DNA of 64,000 nucleotides. Source: Arthrobacter sp. PAMC 25486. Its GTDB lineage: Bacteria > Actinomycetota > Actinomycetes > Actinomycetales > Micrococcaceae. A program made the translations under genes and the position numbers. The stretch covers positions 1,612,001 to 1,676,000 of the forward strand of contig NZ_CP007595.1 in assembly GCF_000785535.1 (NCBI RefSeq), in the 5' to 3' direction. Numbering within the stretch: position 1 is the first letter of the stretch; every line of letters begins with the position of its first letter. Under the pieces are notes generated by a model. That model was not told the DNA's origin. It made no database searches and saw only the letters and a list, made by a program, of their open reading frames with translations. Shown in pieces: positions 8,513 to 18,325 of the stretch.

Positions 8513-11116
8513 ATGAACGTGGCGGACCATACTTACGGCAGCACGGCGAGCATCTACACGCCGCGAGGGCTCAACAGCCATTCGACCATGGCGCGGCCAC
8601 GAGTCATGGCACTTCTGAACGCGGCGACGTCAGATCCCCTGTGCATAGTGCGCGCGTCTTACAGGAGCGGCAAGTCCGTGGCGTTGCGGCAATGGGCTGC
8701 CGACACCAACAAGGACCTCCTGTGGCTGCACGTGGCACAGCACATCGCCACAGCCGAACAATTCTGGCTCCAGCTGCATGATGCTTTGAGTAGCCATCTG
8801 GGCCTTCCAAACATGCCACCCGACGATCCGGATTTTTCCGTCTCCCCGATCAGCCACCTGACAGCATTGCTCAAGGATGCCACACCATTCACCTTGATCC
8901 TTGAAGATTTCCACTGGGTCCAGGGCACCGGGGTGGCACACGGATTGCTGAGACTCCTCAAAAGTGCCCCGGAGCTGAGCAATGTCATCACTGCCCGGTC
9001 CGCTCTGGCGATTGAACAGGCACAGATTTCCGGCTACCTGGATCTTCGCGCCGTGGGGCCCACCCAGCTGCAATTCAGCCCGGAAGAGGCTCTGGAATTC
9101 CATGCTGGAACCGTGTTGGAACCCATCAGCAACCAACTGAACGAGCGGTTGCTGGGCAAGCCCACCCTGCACAAGGCCGCCCGCCGGGCATCCGAGGAAC
9201 CCCGGCAGCCCACAGTTGATTTCGCCGACGACGTCATCCACAAGGTCAGCGCCGTCATGCATCGAGAAATCGTCGCATCCCTGGACCAATGGATGGATGA
9301 GGAAGTTGGTGCCTTCATGGCCGCCACCTTGAACCTTATGCACTTTGATCTGGACCTGGTCCGCGTTGTCGCCCCTGACGGCGATGTGGCCGCATACATC
9401 CTGTTAATGGAAGAAATCGGCTTCTTGGAGTCAAGGGACAGTTCGGGCACCACCCTTTATGAATACCCGACCGTATTCAAGGACATTCTCAGTACGCTCC
9501 TGTCCACGGGAATCTCGGCCTGTCGCAGCGCAACGTTGGCAGCGGCAGCTGCCCACGAATTCGACAGGGAATCCTATCTTCCGGCCTTTGTCTACGCCCT
9601 GGACAACAATGACTTCCGGCTGGGCTCAAGCGTGCTGGTCCGGTCCGGGCTGGACCTGCTGTTTGACCCCACCCAAGAATTTTCAGCGGCCCTAAAAAAG
9701 ATTCCCAACACCCAAATCGTGAAGTACCCGCTTTTGGCCCTGACACTCGGTGTGATTTACATCGCGGATAAACGCACCCGCTTCAAGGGCTTGGAGTATT
9801 TCGCCCTTGCGCTCACTTCATCCAAGCTGCAAGGTAAATCACTGCCACCGGAGGAAAAACTCGCGGTGAATCTAGCCCAGGCCGTGTCCTTACGGCTGAC
9901 AGGGCAGTTCAAGCTGGCTGCGGCGTCCGCACGCAGCGGCCTGAAAGATCTGGCAGAACTGCCGCTTACGGATCGTGACCAGCTTGGCATCTTCGAATCA
10001 ATCGCGCTAGGCCACTGGGGCTTGTCATTGCTCTTTGTTGGCGATTTCAGCGCAGCCACCCGGGCGCTGCATCTTGCCGTGTCAACTGGTGAACGCTTCG
10101 GCTCGCGGCAAGCGACGTTCTTTGCCACAGCTCTTCTCGCCTATCGCTACGCCGTGGATGGGGATTTGCAGACAGCGGCAAAATACGCAGAGGTTGCCCA
10201 GGCCACCCAACCGGACATGCCCGCCGTCGAGCTTTACCAACAGACGCCGCTAAACATGGCACTGGCTCTGATCGAGTTGGGCAAGCTGAATCCTGACGCC
10301 GCCGCGACGCACTTGGACAAGGTTATTTCGGAGACCTCCACAAGTGAGTTCTGGGGGCAGCTGCGTGTCATCGAATCGCGCATTGAGCTGTTGCGCGGGC
10401 ATGCTGGGATGGCCGCCGGGCGTCTGGAGCTGGCACTCCTGAACAAGAAGGAGCTACCCGCGCTGAACCCTGTGGATGCGAACGAAGTCGCTGTGGTGCG
10501 CGCGGAGCTGTTGATGGCCGGTGGCAATGCCACAGGGGCCCAGTCCGCCCTGAGCAAGCTGCCCGCCAAGAGTGTGGCCAGGACGGTGGCGCAGGCCCGT
10601 GTGAGGCTCGGCATGGGCCGGCCAGGGGAGGTTGTGGAGCTGCTGGGCGGACCCCTGCGCTTCACTTCCCTGCGGCAGGCGTTGGAGGCGCAGATCCTGC
10701 TCACAGTGGCACGCCTTCACCTGCAGCCGGCAGCATTGGTCCGGGCGGACATTGAGAGGATTTCCAGCAGCATCTCGGTTCTGGAAAACCAGTGGCCCCT
10801 TGTCATGCTGTCGGAGCCGGATTTGCACCTGTTGCTCATGAGCGCCCAGGAACTGGGTGTGCCGTGGCCCCATGCGGACGTGCTGCCGCGGGGGCTGCTG
10901 CCGCATGCCCTCTCGATGATCACCCTGACTCCCCGTGAGCGCTCGATTCTGGGCACCCTCGTCGAGACCGGCGACCGTGCTGAGATTGCCCGCCTGCACT
11001 TTGTCAGTGTCAACACCGTCAAGTCCCAGTTGCGCTCGCTCTACAAGAAGCTGGGGGTCGCCTCGCGGGAGGAAGCTCTCCTGATCGCGCACCAGGAGCA
11101 CCTCCTCAAGCCCTGA
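8513..11116 (+). CDS. LuxR-family (LAL/MalT-like) transcriptional regulator
   Basis: An 867-aa regulator. The N-terminal AAA/NB-ARC-type ATPase has a degenerate Walker A, SYRSGKS at residues 49-55, and Walker B LILEDFH at 128-134. A long helical TPR-like sensor region (about 350-760) follows. The C-terminal LuxR HTH lies at about 804-864, with SVNTVKSQLRSLYKKLGV as the recognition part. Domain order and size fit the large ATP-binding LuxR class. Its targets are unknown; the adjacent convergent adhesin gene is a candidate only by proximity. A GAAGGA ribosome site precedes the ATG at rather long spacing. Confidence 0.88.
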   Translation: MNVADHTYGSTASIYTPRGLNSHSTMARPRVMALLNAATSDPLCIVRASYRSGKSVALRQWAADTNKDLLWLHVAQHIATAEQFWLQLHDALSSHLGLPNMPPDDPDFSVSPISHLTALLKDATPFTLILEDFHWVQGTGVAHGLLRLLKSAPELSNVITARSALAIEQAQISGYLDLRAVGPTQLQFSPEEALEFHAGTVLEPISNQLNERLLGKPTLHKAARRASEEPRQPTVDFADDVIHKVSAVMHREIVASLDQWMDEEVGAFMAATLNLMHFDLDLVRVVAPDGDVAAYILLMEEIGFLESRDSSGTTLYEYPTVFKDILSTLLSTGISACRSATLAAAAAHEFDRESYLPAFVYALDNNDFRLGSSVLVRSGLDLLFDPTQEFSAALKKIPNTQIVKYPLLALTLGVIYIADKRTRFKGLEYFALALTSSKLQGKSLPPEEKLAVNLAQAVSLRLTGQFKLAAASARSGLKDLAELPLTDRDQLGIFESIALGHWGLSLLFVGDFSAATRALHLAVSTGERFGSRQATFFATALLAYRYAVDGDLQTAAKYAEVAQATQPDMPAVELYQQTPLNMALALIELGKLNPDAAATHLDKVISETSTSEFWGQLRVIESRIELLRGHAGMAAGRLELALLNKKELPALNPVDANEVAVVRAELLMAGGNATGAQSALSKLPAKSVARTVAQARVRLGMGRPGEVVELLGGPLRFTSLRQALEAQILLTVARLHLQPAALVRADIERISSSISVLENQWPLVMLSEPDLHLLLMSAQELGVPWPHADVLPRGLLPHALSMITLTPRERSILGTLVETGDRAEIARLHFVSVNTVKSQLRSLYKKLGVASREEALLIAHQEHLLKP

Positions 11117-11142
11117 ATGTTGGCCCCTTCTCTTAACCAGCC

Positions 11143-11180
11143 GTGGCCCTGCTCCCTCCTTTCGGAAGGCGCAGGGCCAC
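11143..11180. terminator. Bidirectional-type terminator between convergent genes
   Basis: GTGGCCCTG and CAGGGCCAC form a 9-bp stem around a 20-nt loop and are followed by AGTTGTTTAG. It lies in the 86-bp gap between the LuxR regulator and the convergent adhesin gene, where terminators for both are expected. Confidence 0.75.
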
Positions 11181-11202
11181 AGTTGTTTAGCGGGCGCTCA
11201 GC

Positions 11203-14200
11203 CTAGTGCTGTGCTGGGGATGTACGACGGCGGCGGGCAGTCAGTGCCACGGCGCCACCTCCCAACAGGGTCAGCAGCAGACCCATTCCCATCAGGAACG
11301 CGCCGTCGAAGCCTGTGTTGGACAGGACATCGGTGGCGGGTGCCGTGGTGGGTGCGGGTGCGCTTGCTACGGGCGTTTCGCTAGGTGCGACAGCACCCGG
11401 TGTCTCGCTCGGGGCAGGCTCGCTCGGCGTGGTTACACCAGGCTCCGTGACCGGTGGCTCCACCGGAGTGGTCGGTTCGGTCGGTTCGGTGGGTTCCGTG
11501 ACCGGGGGAACCACCGGGGTGGTGGGTTCGATCACCGGAGGCTCGACCGGAGTGGTCGGCTCGATCGGGGTGGCCTTCAGCACGAAGCCGAAGTCCAGCG
11601 ACGGATCCCGGTCACCATCGTTGGTCAGCCCCTCAGACTTAGCAGTCCACTCAGAGGAATCACCCTCACGGTCACCCGCACCCGACTTCGTCGGAACATA
11701 GCCCTTCAGAGCTTCAGCCGACTTCTCCTGATCAATGGTCACCGTGTAGGACTCGCCATCCTTCAGAACCGGCAGGTTCTCAAAGGTGTACTTGCCATCC
11801 TTGTCCGTGGTGGTCGTCCCGATCTTGGTCGTGCCATCCGGACCAAAGAGATCCAGAACAACACCCTCAATACCAGGCTCACCCTCATCCTGACGACCGT
11901 CACCATTGGAATCAACCCAGACAAAGTCACCAACAGAAACCTTCGGAGCAGGAATACCCGGCTCGATCGGAGTCCACTTCAGAACCACGCCGGCATCCCA
12001 CGTCGGGTCAATACCCTCAGAGGCCTTGAACTCGTGGTCGTAGTCCTTCGTCAACGCCTTGTTCTCCCCATCAAGGGTGAACTTCGCCGTCAAACCAGTC
12101 GACGGATCAACATCAGAATCCTTGGCGTCATTGGCATTGCCATCAGCATCCAAAGCATCCTGAACCGTGAAGTTATACAACTTCTTCTGATCATCAGTCA
12201 GCTCAAACTTGACCTGGTACTCACCAGCAGGCAACTCATCAAACATGTACCAACCAGCAGCATCAGTATGCGTCGTAGCGACTTCTTCACCGGCACCATT
12301 CAAAAGCGTAACCTTCACACCTTCAAGAACCTCAGAATCACCCTGCAAACCATTCTTGTCCGCATCAACCCACACGTAGTCACCCACAGCATAGGACTTG
12401 TCGACAGGCGTGTTGTAGAAGGTGGCAGCCTGCGAGGACCCGTCCGCTCCAACAACAATCTCAATGGTTTCATCCGACTTGGCATAGCCGGAAGGTGCCT
12501 TGATTTCCTTGACCGTGTAGGTGCCAGGCGTGCGCACGGTTACGTTCTTGACTTCACCATCAACACGAACACGCAGCGCATTGTCCTGAACGAAGACATT
12601 GTCAACGACAATTTCACCCGCGGCATCAATGATCTGGAAATGGGCCTTCTCATCCGAAATGACGGTCGTCTGATCGGTCGAGTTGAGCTTGGCAATTCCC
12701 AACGGGTAACCGTCAGAGGGAGTGATCGTGGCCTTGTTGCTTCCAATGACGTTCACGATGGCCTCATCGGCCTTGAAATCTGTGATCCGAACCAGGATGT
12801 TTACAGAAGCTTCACCTTGCTTAGCATCAAGGACTGTCCCTTCCTTCTGGAACAGAACGACCTTGCCTGAAGGCGCATCAACCGTAGGTGCATCGAAGCG
12901 TGCCTGGACGTTACCGTTCAAGTCTTGAGTGCCAGTCAGCGGATTGGCACCGTCATCGACGTTTGCATCTGCAACGAAGCCAACGAACTCAACACCTGCA
13001 GGCAACACATCGACGACGTCGAAGATTTTGACTCCGTCGTACGTACCGTGGGGAATCAAGGCAACATTGTAGACAAAATTTCTCTGGACCAGATTGCCGT
13101 CGGCATCGATTTCGGCACGCAGGTTCTGCGTCCACTTAGCGTTGGGCGTGTCCCGGACTTCCTTGCGAACTTCTGCCTCGTCACCAAACGAAGTTGCTGT
13201 TGTAGACGTCTCGGACCAGTAGAGGGCCTTGTCATCTTCGCCGAAAAGGGTTGCCTTGTTCTTCACCTGCAACGTCTGCTTGCCCGTCACCGGCTTGGTT
13301 TCCAACTTCAGGATCAGCTCAAAGTGCTTGTCCAGTCCCAAATCGTTGACCAGGGCGATGCCCGCAGCATTCAATGCAATGACGAGATTCCCGTCAGCAT
13401 CCAACGAGACGTCGAAGAGCTCGCCGCCCATCTCATGCCACCAGTCATATTGGGCGGTGATGCCTGCCTTGATAGCAGCCAAGTCGCTCAGGTCAAAGAC
13501 ATTGGAGTCAACATAGTCAACGATCTTGCTCTTGGTCAGATCGACGCCCTTGCCCTCACCCACGCTGAACTTGTATTCAATCGTGGCTGATTCATCCTGT
13601 TTCACCACCACCTGATTGTCGGTGGATTCCTTCTTGAAGTAGGCGTCATCTTTGAAGCCTTCGTCGCTGTCCGTGAAGGACGTGAGCCACGCATTCCGGT
13701 CGTACCCGATGTTGCTGACCTTGTCAGTTCCATTCACGTAGTTCCAATTGGCCCGGTTGGTGAACTTATACTTTGTTTCACCTGGAACATTGGTCCACTC
13801 GGTATTCAGCTTGTCAATCGAGTTGATGATGGCCTTGACCGCAATGGAGGCCTTCAACGAGGCGTCCTTGCCAACGTTGATGTACAACGTCTGACCATCA
13901 ACGAAGTACTTACCTACGTATTTGTCATTGGCAAACTCCTCCGGTGATACCGGCTCAACCTTTTCCAGAACAATGCCAGTTGCCGTCACGAATGCAGCAT
14001 CCGCGGTGTTCCAGCGAGCTTGGGGCGGCAGCGGGTCTGAGATAACCACATTGCTTTTCAGGGTCTTCAGTACGTTGTTGCCGTCCCATTGGGACAGATC
14101 TGTATTCAGCGTGTACGTGATATCCAGTGGCGGAACAAGAGCTCCGTTTTCGTTCGGGCTGACGGCCTTGGTTTCCCAGTCAGCATTCTTCCAAAAGGCT

Positions 14201-15324
14201 TTGCCAGTATTGGGTCCCGCAGCCGCGGGATCCGCGGGGACCTTGCCGCCGAAGGAAACCGCCGCATCGCGGGTGTCCGTGTCACCGAATGTCGCGATGT
14301 TCGTCAATGAAATTGAAAAGTTTCCGCCGGTGGTCTTTTCAACCATGTCTGCTGCGGTCTGCAGTTGCGCTTCAAGGGCCGCCCGGGCTGCCTCATCGGC
14401 AAGGACGGCCTTGTACTCGATGACCGTCTTCGACGTTGCAGGCAGATCCAGCGAACCATTGAAGGTGTTACCCGAGATGGGCGGTACAAAGGTGACCGGT
14501 TTTGTCTCCTTGTTCAGCCCCTTCGGGTCCCAAGAAGTTTGCGTTGCGGTAAATGAATCTGCATCGTAGACCATTCCTTCCGGAAGCTGATCCGCAATCG
14601 AATATCCCGGTTTGGCTTCCCTGGTGTCAACCGCCAGCGAGTACTTGATCGGGGCGCCAATTGCGCCTGCGGCGAGAGTGACTTTTCCGGTCGCTGCATC
14701 GTAGCTAACAAAATGACCAAGATTTCCGTTATTCGATATCCACTTGGAGGAACCGTCATTGACGCTGGCGAAGTCGTCGCCATCGTTCTTGACGATAACG
14801 TCGAGGCTGCTCTCTTCTCCATCAACGTTCCACTTGATGGTTTCGTGAGCGCTGCGCTCAACCTTATTGACTGTGAACTTTAGATCAACGACGCCTTGGT
14901 CTGTGCCGCTTGGCCACGGGTCCTTGAAGGTGAGAATGACACTGTTCGGATCCGTGGGATCAGGTTTGATTGACTCAATCGCATCGTTGGCAGCTGGCAC
15001 CGGCCCCAGCGTGACGTGAGCACCCAGCTTGATCTTGACCGAGGTTCCGGCACCAACAGCCTTGCCGTACTGGACCTTCATGGTGATCTCTTGACCCTCG
15101 GTTACCACCTTGTTGCCGTCGTATATTTCACCGCCCACTGTAACAGTCGTGGTGATGCCATCTGTTGCAGCATCTGCCACACCGGCCCCAACACCTATGA
15201 GGGCCGCGAAAGTCAGCGCGATTGCAATCGCGCTCGCCAGTGCGGCCTGCCACCCCCTAGCAAGCCTGCTTGCGCCATTTCCTTCAAGAGTCAATGGCAC
15301 CGCCTCTGGTCGTCTTCCGTGCAT
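11203..15324 (-). CDS. Sortase-anchored surface adhesin with SdrD-B-like domains
   Basis: 1373 aa. A long signal peptide (about 1-50, cleavage near ADA) is followed by about 850 residues of fibrillar, isopeptide-style adhesin domains. A SpaA/Cna-B-like prealbumin domain (about 905-990) comes next, then two SdrD-B domains starting VGDYVWVDADKNGLQGD and VGDFVWVDSNGDGRQDE, with Ca2+-type Asp clusters. A Pro/Thr/Glu-rich wall-spanning stretch leads to LSNTG (about 1333-1337), a hydrophobic helix and a RRRR tail. The protein should be wall-anchored by a sortase; LSNTG rather than LPXTG suggests a class-E-like enzyme. The ribosome site AGAGGAA precedes the ATG. 15325-15638 upstream holds the promoter region and no other gene. 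Confidence 0.9.
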   Translation of the reverse strand: MHGRRPEAVPLTLEGNGASRLARGWQAALASAIAIALTFAALIGVGAGVADAATDGITTTVTVGGEIYDGNKVVTEGQEITMKVQYGKAVGAGTSVKIKLGAHVTLGPVPAANDAIESIKPDPTDPNSVILTFKDPWPSGTDQGVVDLKFTVNKVERSAHETIKWNVDGEESSLDVIVKNDGDDFASVNDGSSKWISNNGNLGHFVSYDAATGKVTLAAGAIGAPIKYSLAVDTREAKPGYSIADQLPEGMVYDADSFTATQTSWDPKGLNKETKPVTFVPPISGNTFNGSLDLPATSKTVIEYKAVLADEAARAALEAQLQTAADMVEKTTGGNFSISLTNIATFGDTDTRDAAVSFGGKVPADPAAAGPNTGKAFWKNADWETKAVSPNENGALVPPLDITYTLNTDLSQWDGNNVLKTLKSNVVISDPLPPQARWNTADAAFVTATGIVLEKVEPVSPEEFANDKYVGKYFVDGQTLYINVGKDASLKASIAVKAIINSIDKLNTEWTNVPGETKYKFTNRANWNYVNGTDKVSNIGYDRNAWLTSFTDSDEGFKDDAYFKKESTDNQVVVKQDESATIEYKFSVGEGKGVDLTKSKIVDYVDSNVFDLSDLAAIKAGITAQYDWWHEMGGELFDVSLDADGNLVIALNAAGIALVNDLGLDKHFELILKLETKPVTGKQTLQVKNKATLFGEDDKALYWSETSTTATSFGDEAEVRKEVRDTPNAKWTQNLRAEIDADGNLVQRNFVYNVALIPHGTYDGVKIFDVVDVLPAGVEFVGFVADANVDDGANPLTGTQDLNGNVQARFDAPTVDAPSGKVVLFQKEGTVLDAKQGEASVNILVRITDFKADEAIVNVIGSNKATITPSDGYPLGIAKLNSTDQTTVISDEKAHFQIIDAAGEIVVDNVFVQDNALRVRVDGEVKNVTVRTPGTYTVKEIKAPSGYAKSDETIEIVVGADGSSQAATFYNTPVDKSYAVGDYVWVDADKNGLQGDSEVLEGVKVTLLNGAGEEVATTHTDAAGWYMFDELPAGEYQVKFELTDDQKKLYNFTVQDALDADGNANDAKDSDVDPSTGLTAKFTLDGENKALTKDYDHEFKASEGIDPTWDAGVVLKWTPIEPGIPAPKVSVGDFVWVDSNGDGRQDEGEPGIEGVVLDLFGPDGTTKIGTTTTDKDGKYTFENLPVLKDGESYTVTIDQEKSAEALKGYVPTKSGAGDREGDSSEWTAKSEGLTNDGDRDPSLDFGFVLKATPIEPTTPVEPPVIEPTTPVVPPVTEPTEPTEPTTPVEPPVTEPGVTTPSEPAPSETPGAVAPSETPVASAPAPTTAPATDVLSNTGFDGAFLMGMGLLLTLLGGGAVALTARRRRTSPAQH

Positions 15325-15638
15325 TTTCGTTCCTCTGTTGTCGACTTAAAAATGGAAACCGCGGTGAACTCCGTAACTAGAGTTTTGAGACAGACAAGAG
15401 TCCCCCACCGCAACATACAAATATCCAATTCTCATAGTTCCAGCATGCCTTTGACGATTGTCCGAAAGGTCAGGATTTCACCCTTGCACTTAACCCTTTG
15501 GGCAACCCAGAGACGGAAAAACAGCATGAATCCGCAAGAATGCGGCCCGCGTCACATTGCCCATTCGGCTGAGCGGCAACATTGAGATGCAGGAGCTCCC
15601 ACCCCGAGCGCGTGCCCTCCGTCAAGAAAGCCCCAGCC

Positions 15639-17046
15639 ATGAGCGTCGGTGTCTTTGATCTATTAACAGTGGGGACTCGCCCGTCCAGTTCCCACACGTT
15701 TGGCCCCATGCGGGCAGCCGCAGCCTTTGTGCGCGAACTGAACGAGGCCGCCCTTCCGCAGATCGCATCCGTCCGGGTTGACCTATACGGTTCCCTGGCT
15801 GCCACCGGCCGCGGGCACGGCACCATGACGGCCGTACCGCTGGGACTGGAAGGCCGCGAGCCCGAGCTCATCCTCCCGGAGGAAGTCGAAGCCCGCCTGG
15901 CCGCCTCTGCGTCGGACGAATCCCTTAATCTTGCCGGCCGCAGCAAACTGCAGTACGGTCCGGACGGCATCATCCTGCATCCGCTGACCATCTTGGCCAG
16001 GCACAGCAACGGCTTGAAACTCATGGTCAGCGACGCCGCGGGAAGCACCGCCCATGAGGCCACCTACTTCTCCGTGGGTGGCGGCTTCATTATCCGCGAG
16101 GGTGAAATCGAGTCCGCCGCGGAGGAACTGGAAAGCTCCAAGTCCGCCCTCCCCCACCCCTTCAGAACCGCGGCCGCGCTGCTGGCCCACTGCCGCACCT
16201 CCTGAGAAAACTTCAGCGGCGTCATGCTCTCCAACGAACTCGTCACCCGCAGAGAGGACGAGATCCGCAGCGGCCTCCTGCACCTGCGCGACGTCATGGA
16301 CGGCTGCAAAAATTCCAGTCTGGCCCGCGAAGGCTTGTTGCCTGGCGGACTGAAAGTTCGACGCCGGGCACCAGACTGGCTTGCCCGGCTGCGGCAGGAA
16401 GACCCCGACAGGATCCCAAGTTATGGCAGGAATGGGTGAATCCGGTGGCTCTGGCGGTGAACGAAGAGAACGCTTCCGGCGGGCGCGTCGTCACGGCCCC
16501 TACCAACGGTGCTGCCGGCATCATTCCTGCCGTCATGTTTTACGCCACCCACTACATCGATGCGGTCCGCAACGCACCGCAGGAGGCGATTGACGACGTC
16601 GTGGTTTAATTCCGGCTCGCGGCAAGCGCGGTGGAGGTCCTCCACAAGGGGCAGGCCTCCATTTCCGGCGCGGAGGTGGTCTACCAGGGGGAGGTGGGAT
16701 CGGCATCGTCCATGGCGGCATCGTCCATGGCGGCGGCGGGACTGGCCGAGGTCATGGGAGGCACACCTGAACAGGTGGAAAATGCGGCGGAAATCGCCAT
16801 GGAACACAACCTGGGCCTGCCCTGCGATCCCATTGGCGGGCTGGTGCTTATCCCCTGCATCGAACGCAATGCCATCGCCACAGCCAAGGCGATCAATGCG
16901 GCGAAGATGGCGTTGTGGGGCGACGGCCACCACCATGTCACACTCGATGAAGTGATCATCACCATGCGCGAGACCGGGCGCGACATGTCCTCCAAATACA
17001 AGGAATCAGCCATGGGCGGCTCGCCGTGAACGTGGTGGAGTGCTGA
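15639..17046 (+). pseudogene. sdaA: L-serine dehydratase remnant
   Basis: The reading begins normally ([20 protein letters not shown], close to the usual start) but is then broken. A TGA occurs at 16203-16205, the middle continues in another frame with a deletion, and an in-frame TAA follows VVV at about 16608. A 15-bp duplication lies at 16702-16731, and a frameshift near 17025 removes the usual AVNVVEC ending, whose stop is at 17046. Two of the expected iron-sulfur cysteines in the QGEVGSA region are replaced; the LPCDPIGG and IPCIERN ones remain. An active enzyme would deaminate serine to pyruvate; this copy cannot. Confidence 0.9.
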
Positions 17047-17116
17047 GCCGCTGAATCCACCCAAGAGTGGCTTGTCAATGAAAAACGTCCAGCAACCAGC
17101 CACTCAATTCGGTCGG

Positions 17117-17163
17117 GAGATGTGAGATCACGCCCGCTCGGAGAGGGCGTCATCGCACATCTC
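17117..17163. terminator. Long imperfect hairpin after the sdaA remnant
   Basis: GAGATGTG and CACATCTC enclose GAT/ATC and ACGCCC/GGGCGT pairs, giving about 17 bp of stem with two mismatches and a 9-nt loop. It follows the sdaA remnant on the plus strand and precedes an A-rich stretch. A terminator for sdaA is the simplest interpretation. Confidence 0.5.
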
Positions 17164-17187
17164 GGCGGAACCGAACAAAAAGGGCAC

Positions 17188-17230
17188 AAAAAAGGGCCCG
17201 TTCCCTGCCGCAATGGCAAGGAACAGGCCC
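17188..17230 (-). terminator. Intrinsic terminator, probably the original ssrA terminator
   Basis: On the minus strand a 14-pair stem with two mismatches (GGGCC, GTTCC and TGCC blocks; loop near GCAAT) is followed by six T residues. It begins 11 bp beyond the left 21-bp att copy. If the prophage were removed, the ssrA 3' end would abut this hairpin, so it is best explained as the native tmRNA terminator now 39.6 kb away from its gene. Confidence 0.75.
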
Positions 17231-17240
17231 CAATAGGGAT

Positions 17241-17261
17241 GTGGAGATGGGGAGAATTGAA
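17241..17261. repeat. attL: left copy of the 21-bp att core
   Basis: The 21 bp starting GTGGAGATGGGG and ending AATTGAA are identical to 56845-56865, and flanking bases differ on both sides. The right copy is the acceptor/T-arm end of ssrA, so this one is the duplicated half created by integration. Confidence 0.9.
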
Positions 17262-17405
17262 AACCCCTAAGGCCCTAATCTGTATCACCTCATGTGCCAC
17301 TGGGGCGCTAAAACAAGCGGAAGTTGACCCGACCTAAGCGCATCCTCCCCTATGGTTGTTGCGCTCCGCAACACAATTTTACCCCCAAATGACCCCAAAA
17401 ACAGG

Positions 17406-17446
17406 CATACCCCCTCCCCGTATGAGCTATACGGGGAGGGGGTATG
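17406..17446 (-). terminator. Terminator with perfect 18-bp stem
   Basis: CATACCCCCTCCCCGTAT is repeated as its exact reverse complement after a 5-nt loop. On the minus strand the stem is followed by CCTGTTTTTGG. It lies 24 bp beyond the stop of the leftmost prophage gene. Confidence 0.85.
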
Positions 17447-17469
17447 AATTATACGCGGGCGGGGTATTC

Positions 17470-18174
17470 TTACCCGAGGTTCAGCAGCAATGAGTCATGG
17501 CGGTTGGCGACTCCGCGAACCAAGCTGTCGGCCGTCTTGATCTCAACACGGTCCAGAGTCTCGTCGTCAAACCCAACGAGCTGCAAAACAGCCATAGCGC
17601 CCTGCTCCAACTCCGCCTTGGTAACCTCACCCTTGGTAACTTGCGCAGTAAACACAACCGTGCCGGGCGACGGGGATTCAGCGCTAACCAAGTAGCCCTG
17701 GATGTTCTCGGGGTTGGCCATAAGAAGTTCTGTACTACTAGTTACGCCTCGCGATTCCAGCCATGCGTCATAGACCTGCTGTCCATAGTCAACCTCGGCA
17801 GCTTTCTCAGCCGCCGCCGCCTCAGCTTCTTTTGCCTTGGCATCTTCCGCAGCTTTAGCCGACGCCTCATCAGCTGCCGCCTTTTCGGCTACGGCCTTCT
17901 CGGCTTCGGCCTTCACCTTGGCCTCTTCCGCCAACTTGGAGGCCTCATCCGCTCTTGTCTGTTCTGCCTTCTCGGCATCCGCCTTTGCAGTATCCACAGC
18001 TTGGACCGTGGTTTCATCCACTGCTGACACCTTGTCCTTGTTGACTGGCGGCGACACGATGGCGGTAATTATGGCGGCGACAATGAAGATGACGAAAAGC
18101 CCGACGATCACCGAGCCAATCCAGATCGCTACCTTGGCCAGCTTCGGCATTTTCTTCTTGACTGTGGTTTCCAT
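17470..18174 (-). CDS. Prophage membrane-anchored coiled-coil protein
   Basis: A 234-aa protein with a basic N-terminus and one strong TM helix (about 13-40, IWIGSVIVGLFVIFIVAAII). An Ala/Glu/Lys-rich coiled coil follows (about 50-140), then a compact C-terminal domain of about 90 residues (YGQQVYDAWLESRGV onward). No family is recognised. It is the first gene inside attL, on its own minus-strand unit with its own terminator. That is a usual place for genes expressed in the lysogen, so a superinfection-exclusion or host-modifying role is plausible. AGGGGA lies very close to the ATG. Confidence 0.75.
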   Translation of the reverse strand: METTVKKKMPKLAKVAIWIGSVIVGLFVIFIVAAIITAIVSPPVNKDKVSAVDETTVQAVDTAKADAEKAEQTRADEASKLAEEAKVKAEAEKAVAEKAAADEASAKAAEDAKAKEAEAAAAEKAAEVDYGQQVYDAWLESRGVTSSTELLMANPENIQGYLVSAESPSPGTVVFTAQVTKGEVTKAELEQGAMAVLQLVGFDDETLDRVEIKTADSLVRGVANRHDSLLLNLG

Positions 18175-18293
18175 GATTCCCCTAAATGGCGCGGTGATGA
18201 TGCGCTGATTCTAGCCAGCAGTTGAGGCAATGAGTGAATCGTTACCAACCCGCTGCTTGATTGTCTTACCCTCGGTGTATCCTAAAATTTCTA

Positions 18294-18305
18294 GAACACT
18301 TGTTC
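18294..18305. promoter_or_regulatory. SOS/LexA-like box
   Basis: GAACACTTGTTC fits the GAAC-N4-GTTC core of the LexA box used in Gram-positive bacteria, and the symmetry extends to AGAACA-CT-TGTTCT. It lies 20 bp upstream of the TTG start of the small HTH gene, between a TTGATT-like -35 (18257) and the ribosome site. Damage-induced derepression of this gene is inferred. Confidence 0.6.
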
Positions 18306-18325
18306 TAACTTTGGAGGACTGCCTT

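Noticed and set aside
11206..12870. 554-aa plus-strand open frame
   Set aside because: It is the complement of the adhesin gene; the minus-strand protein has signal peptide, SdrD-B domains and a sorting signal, so the plus frame is a shadow.
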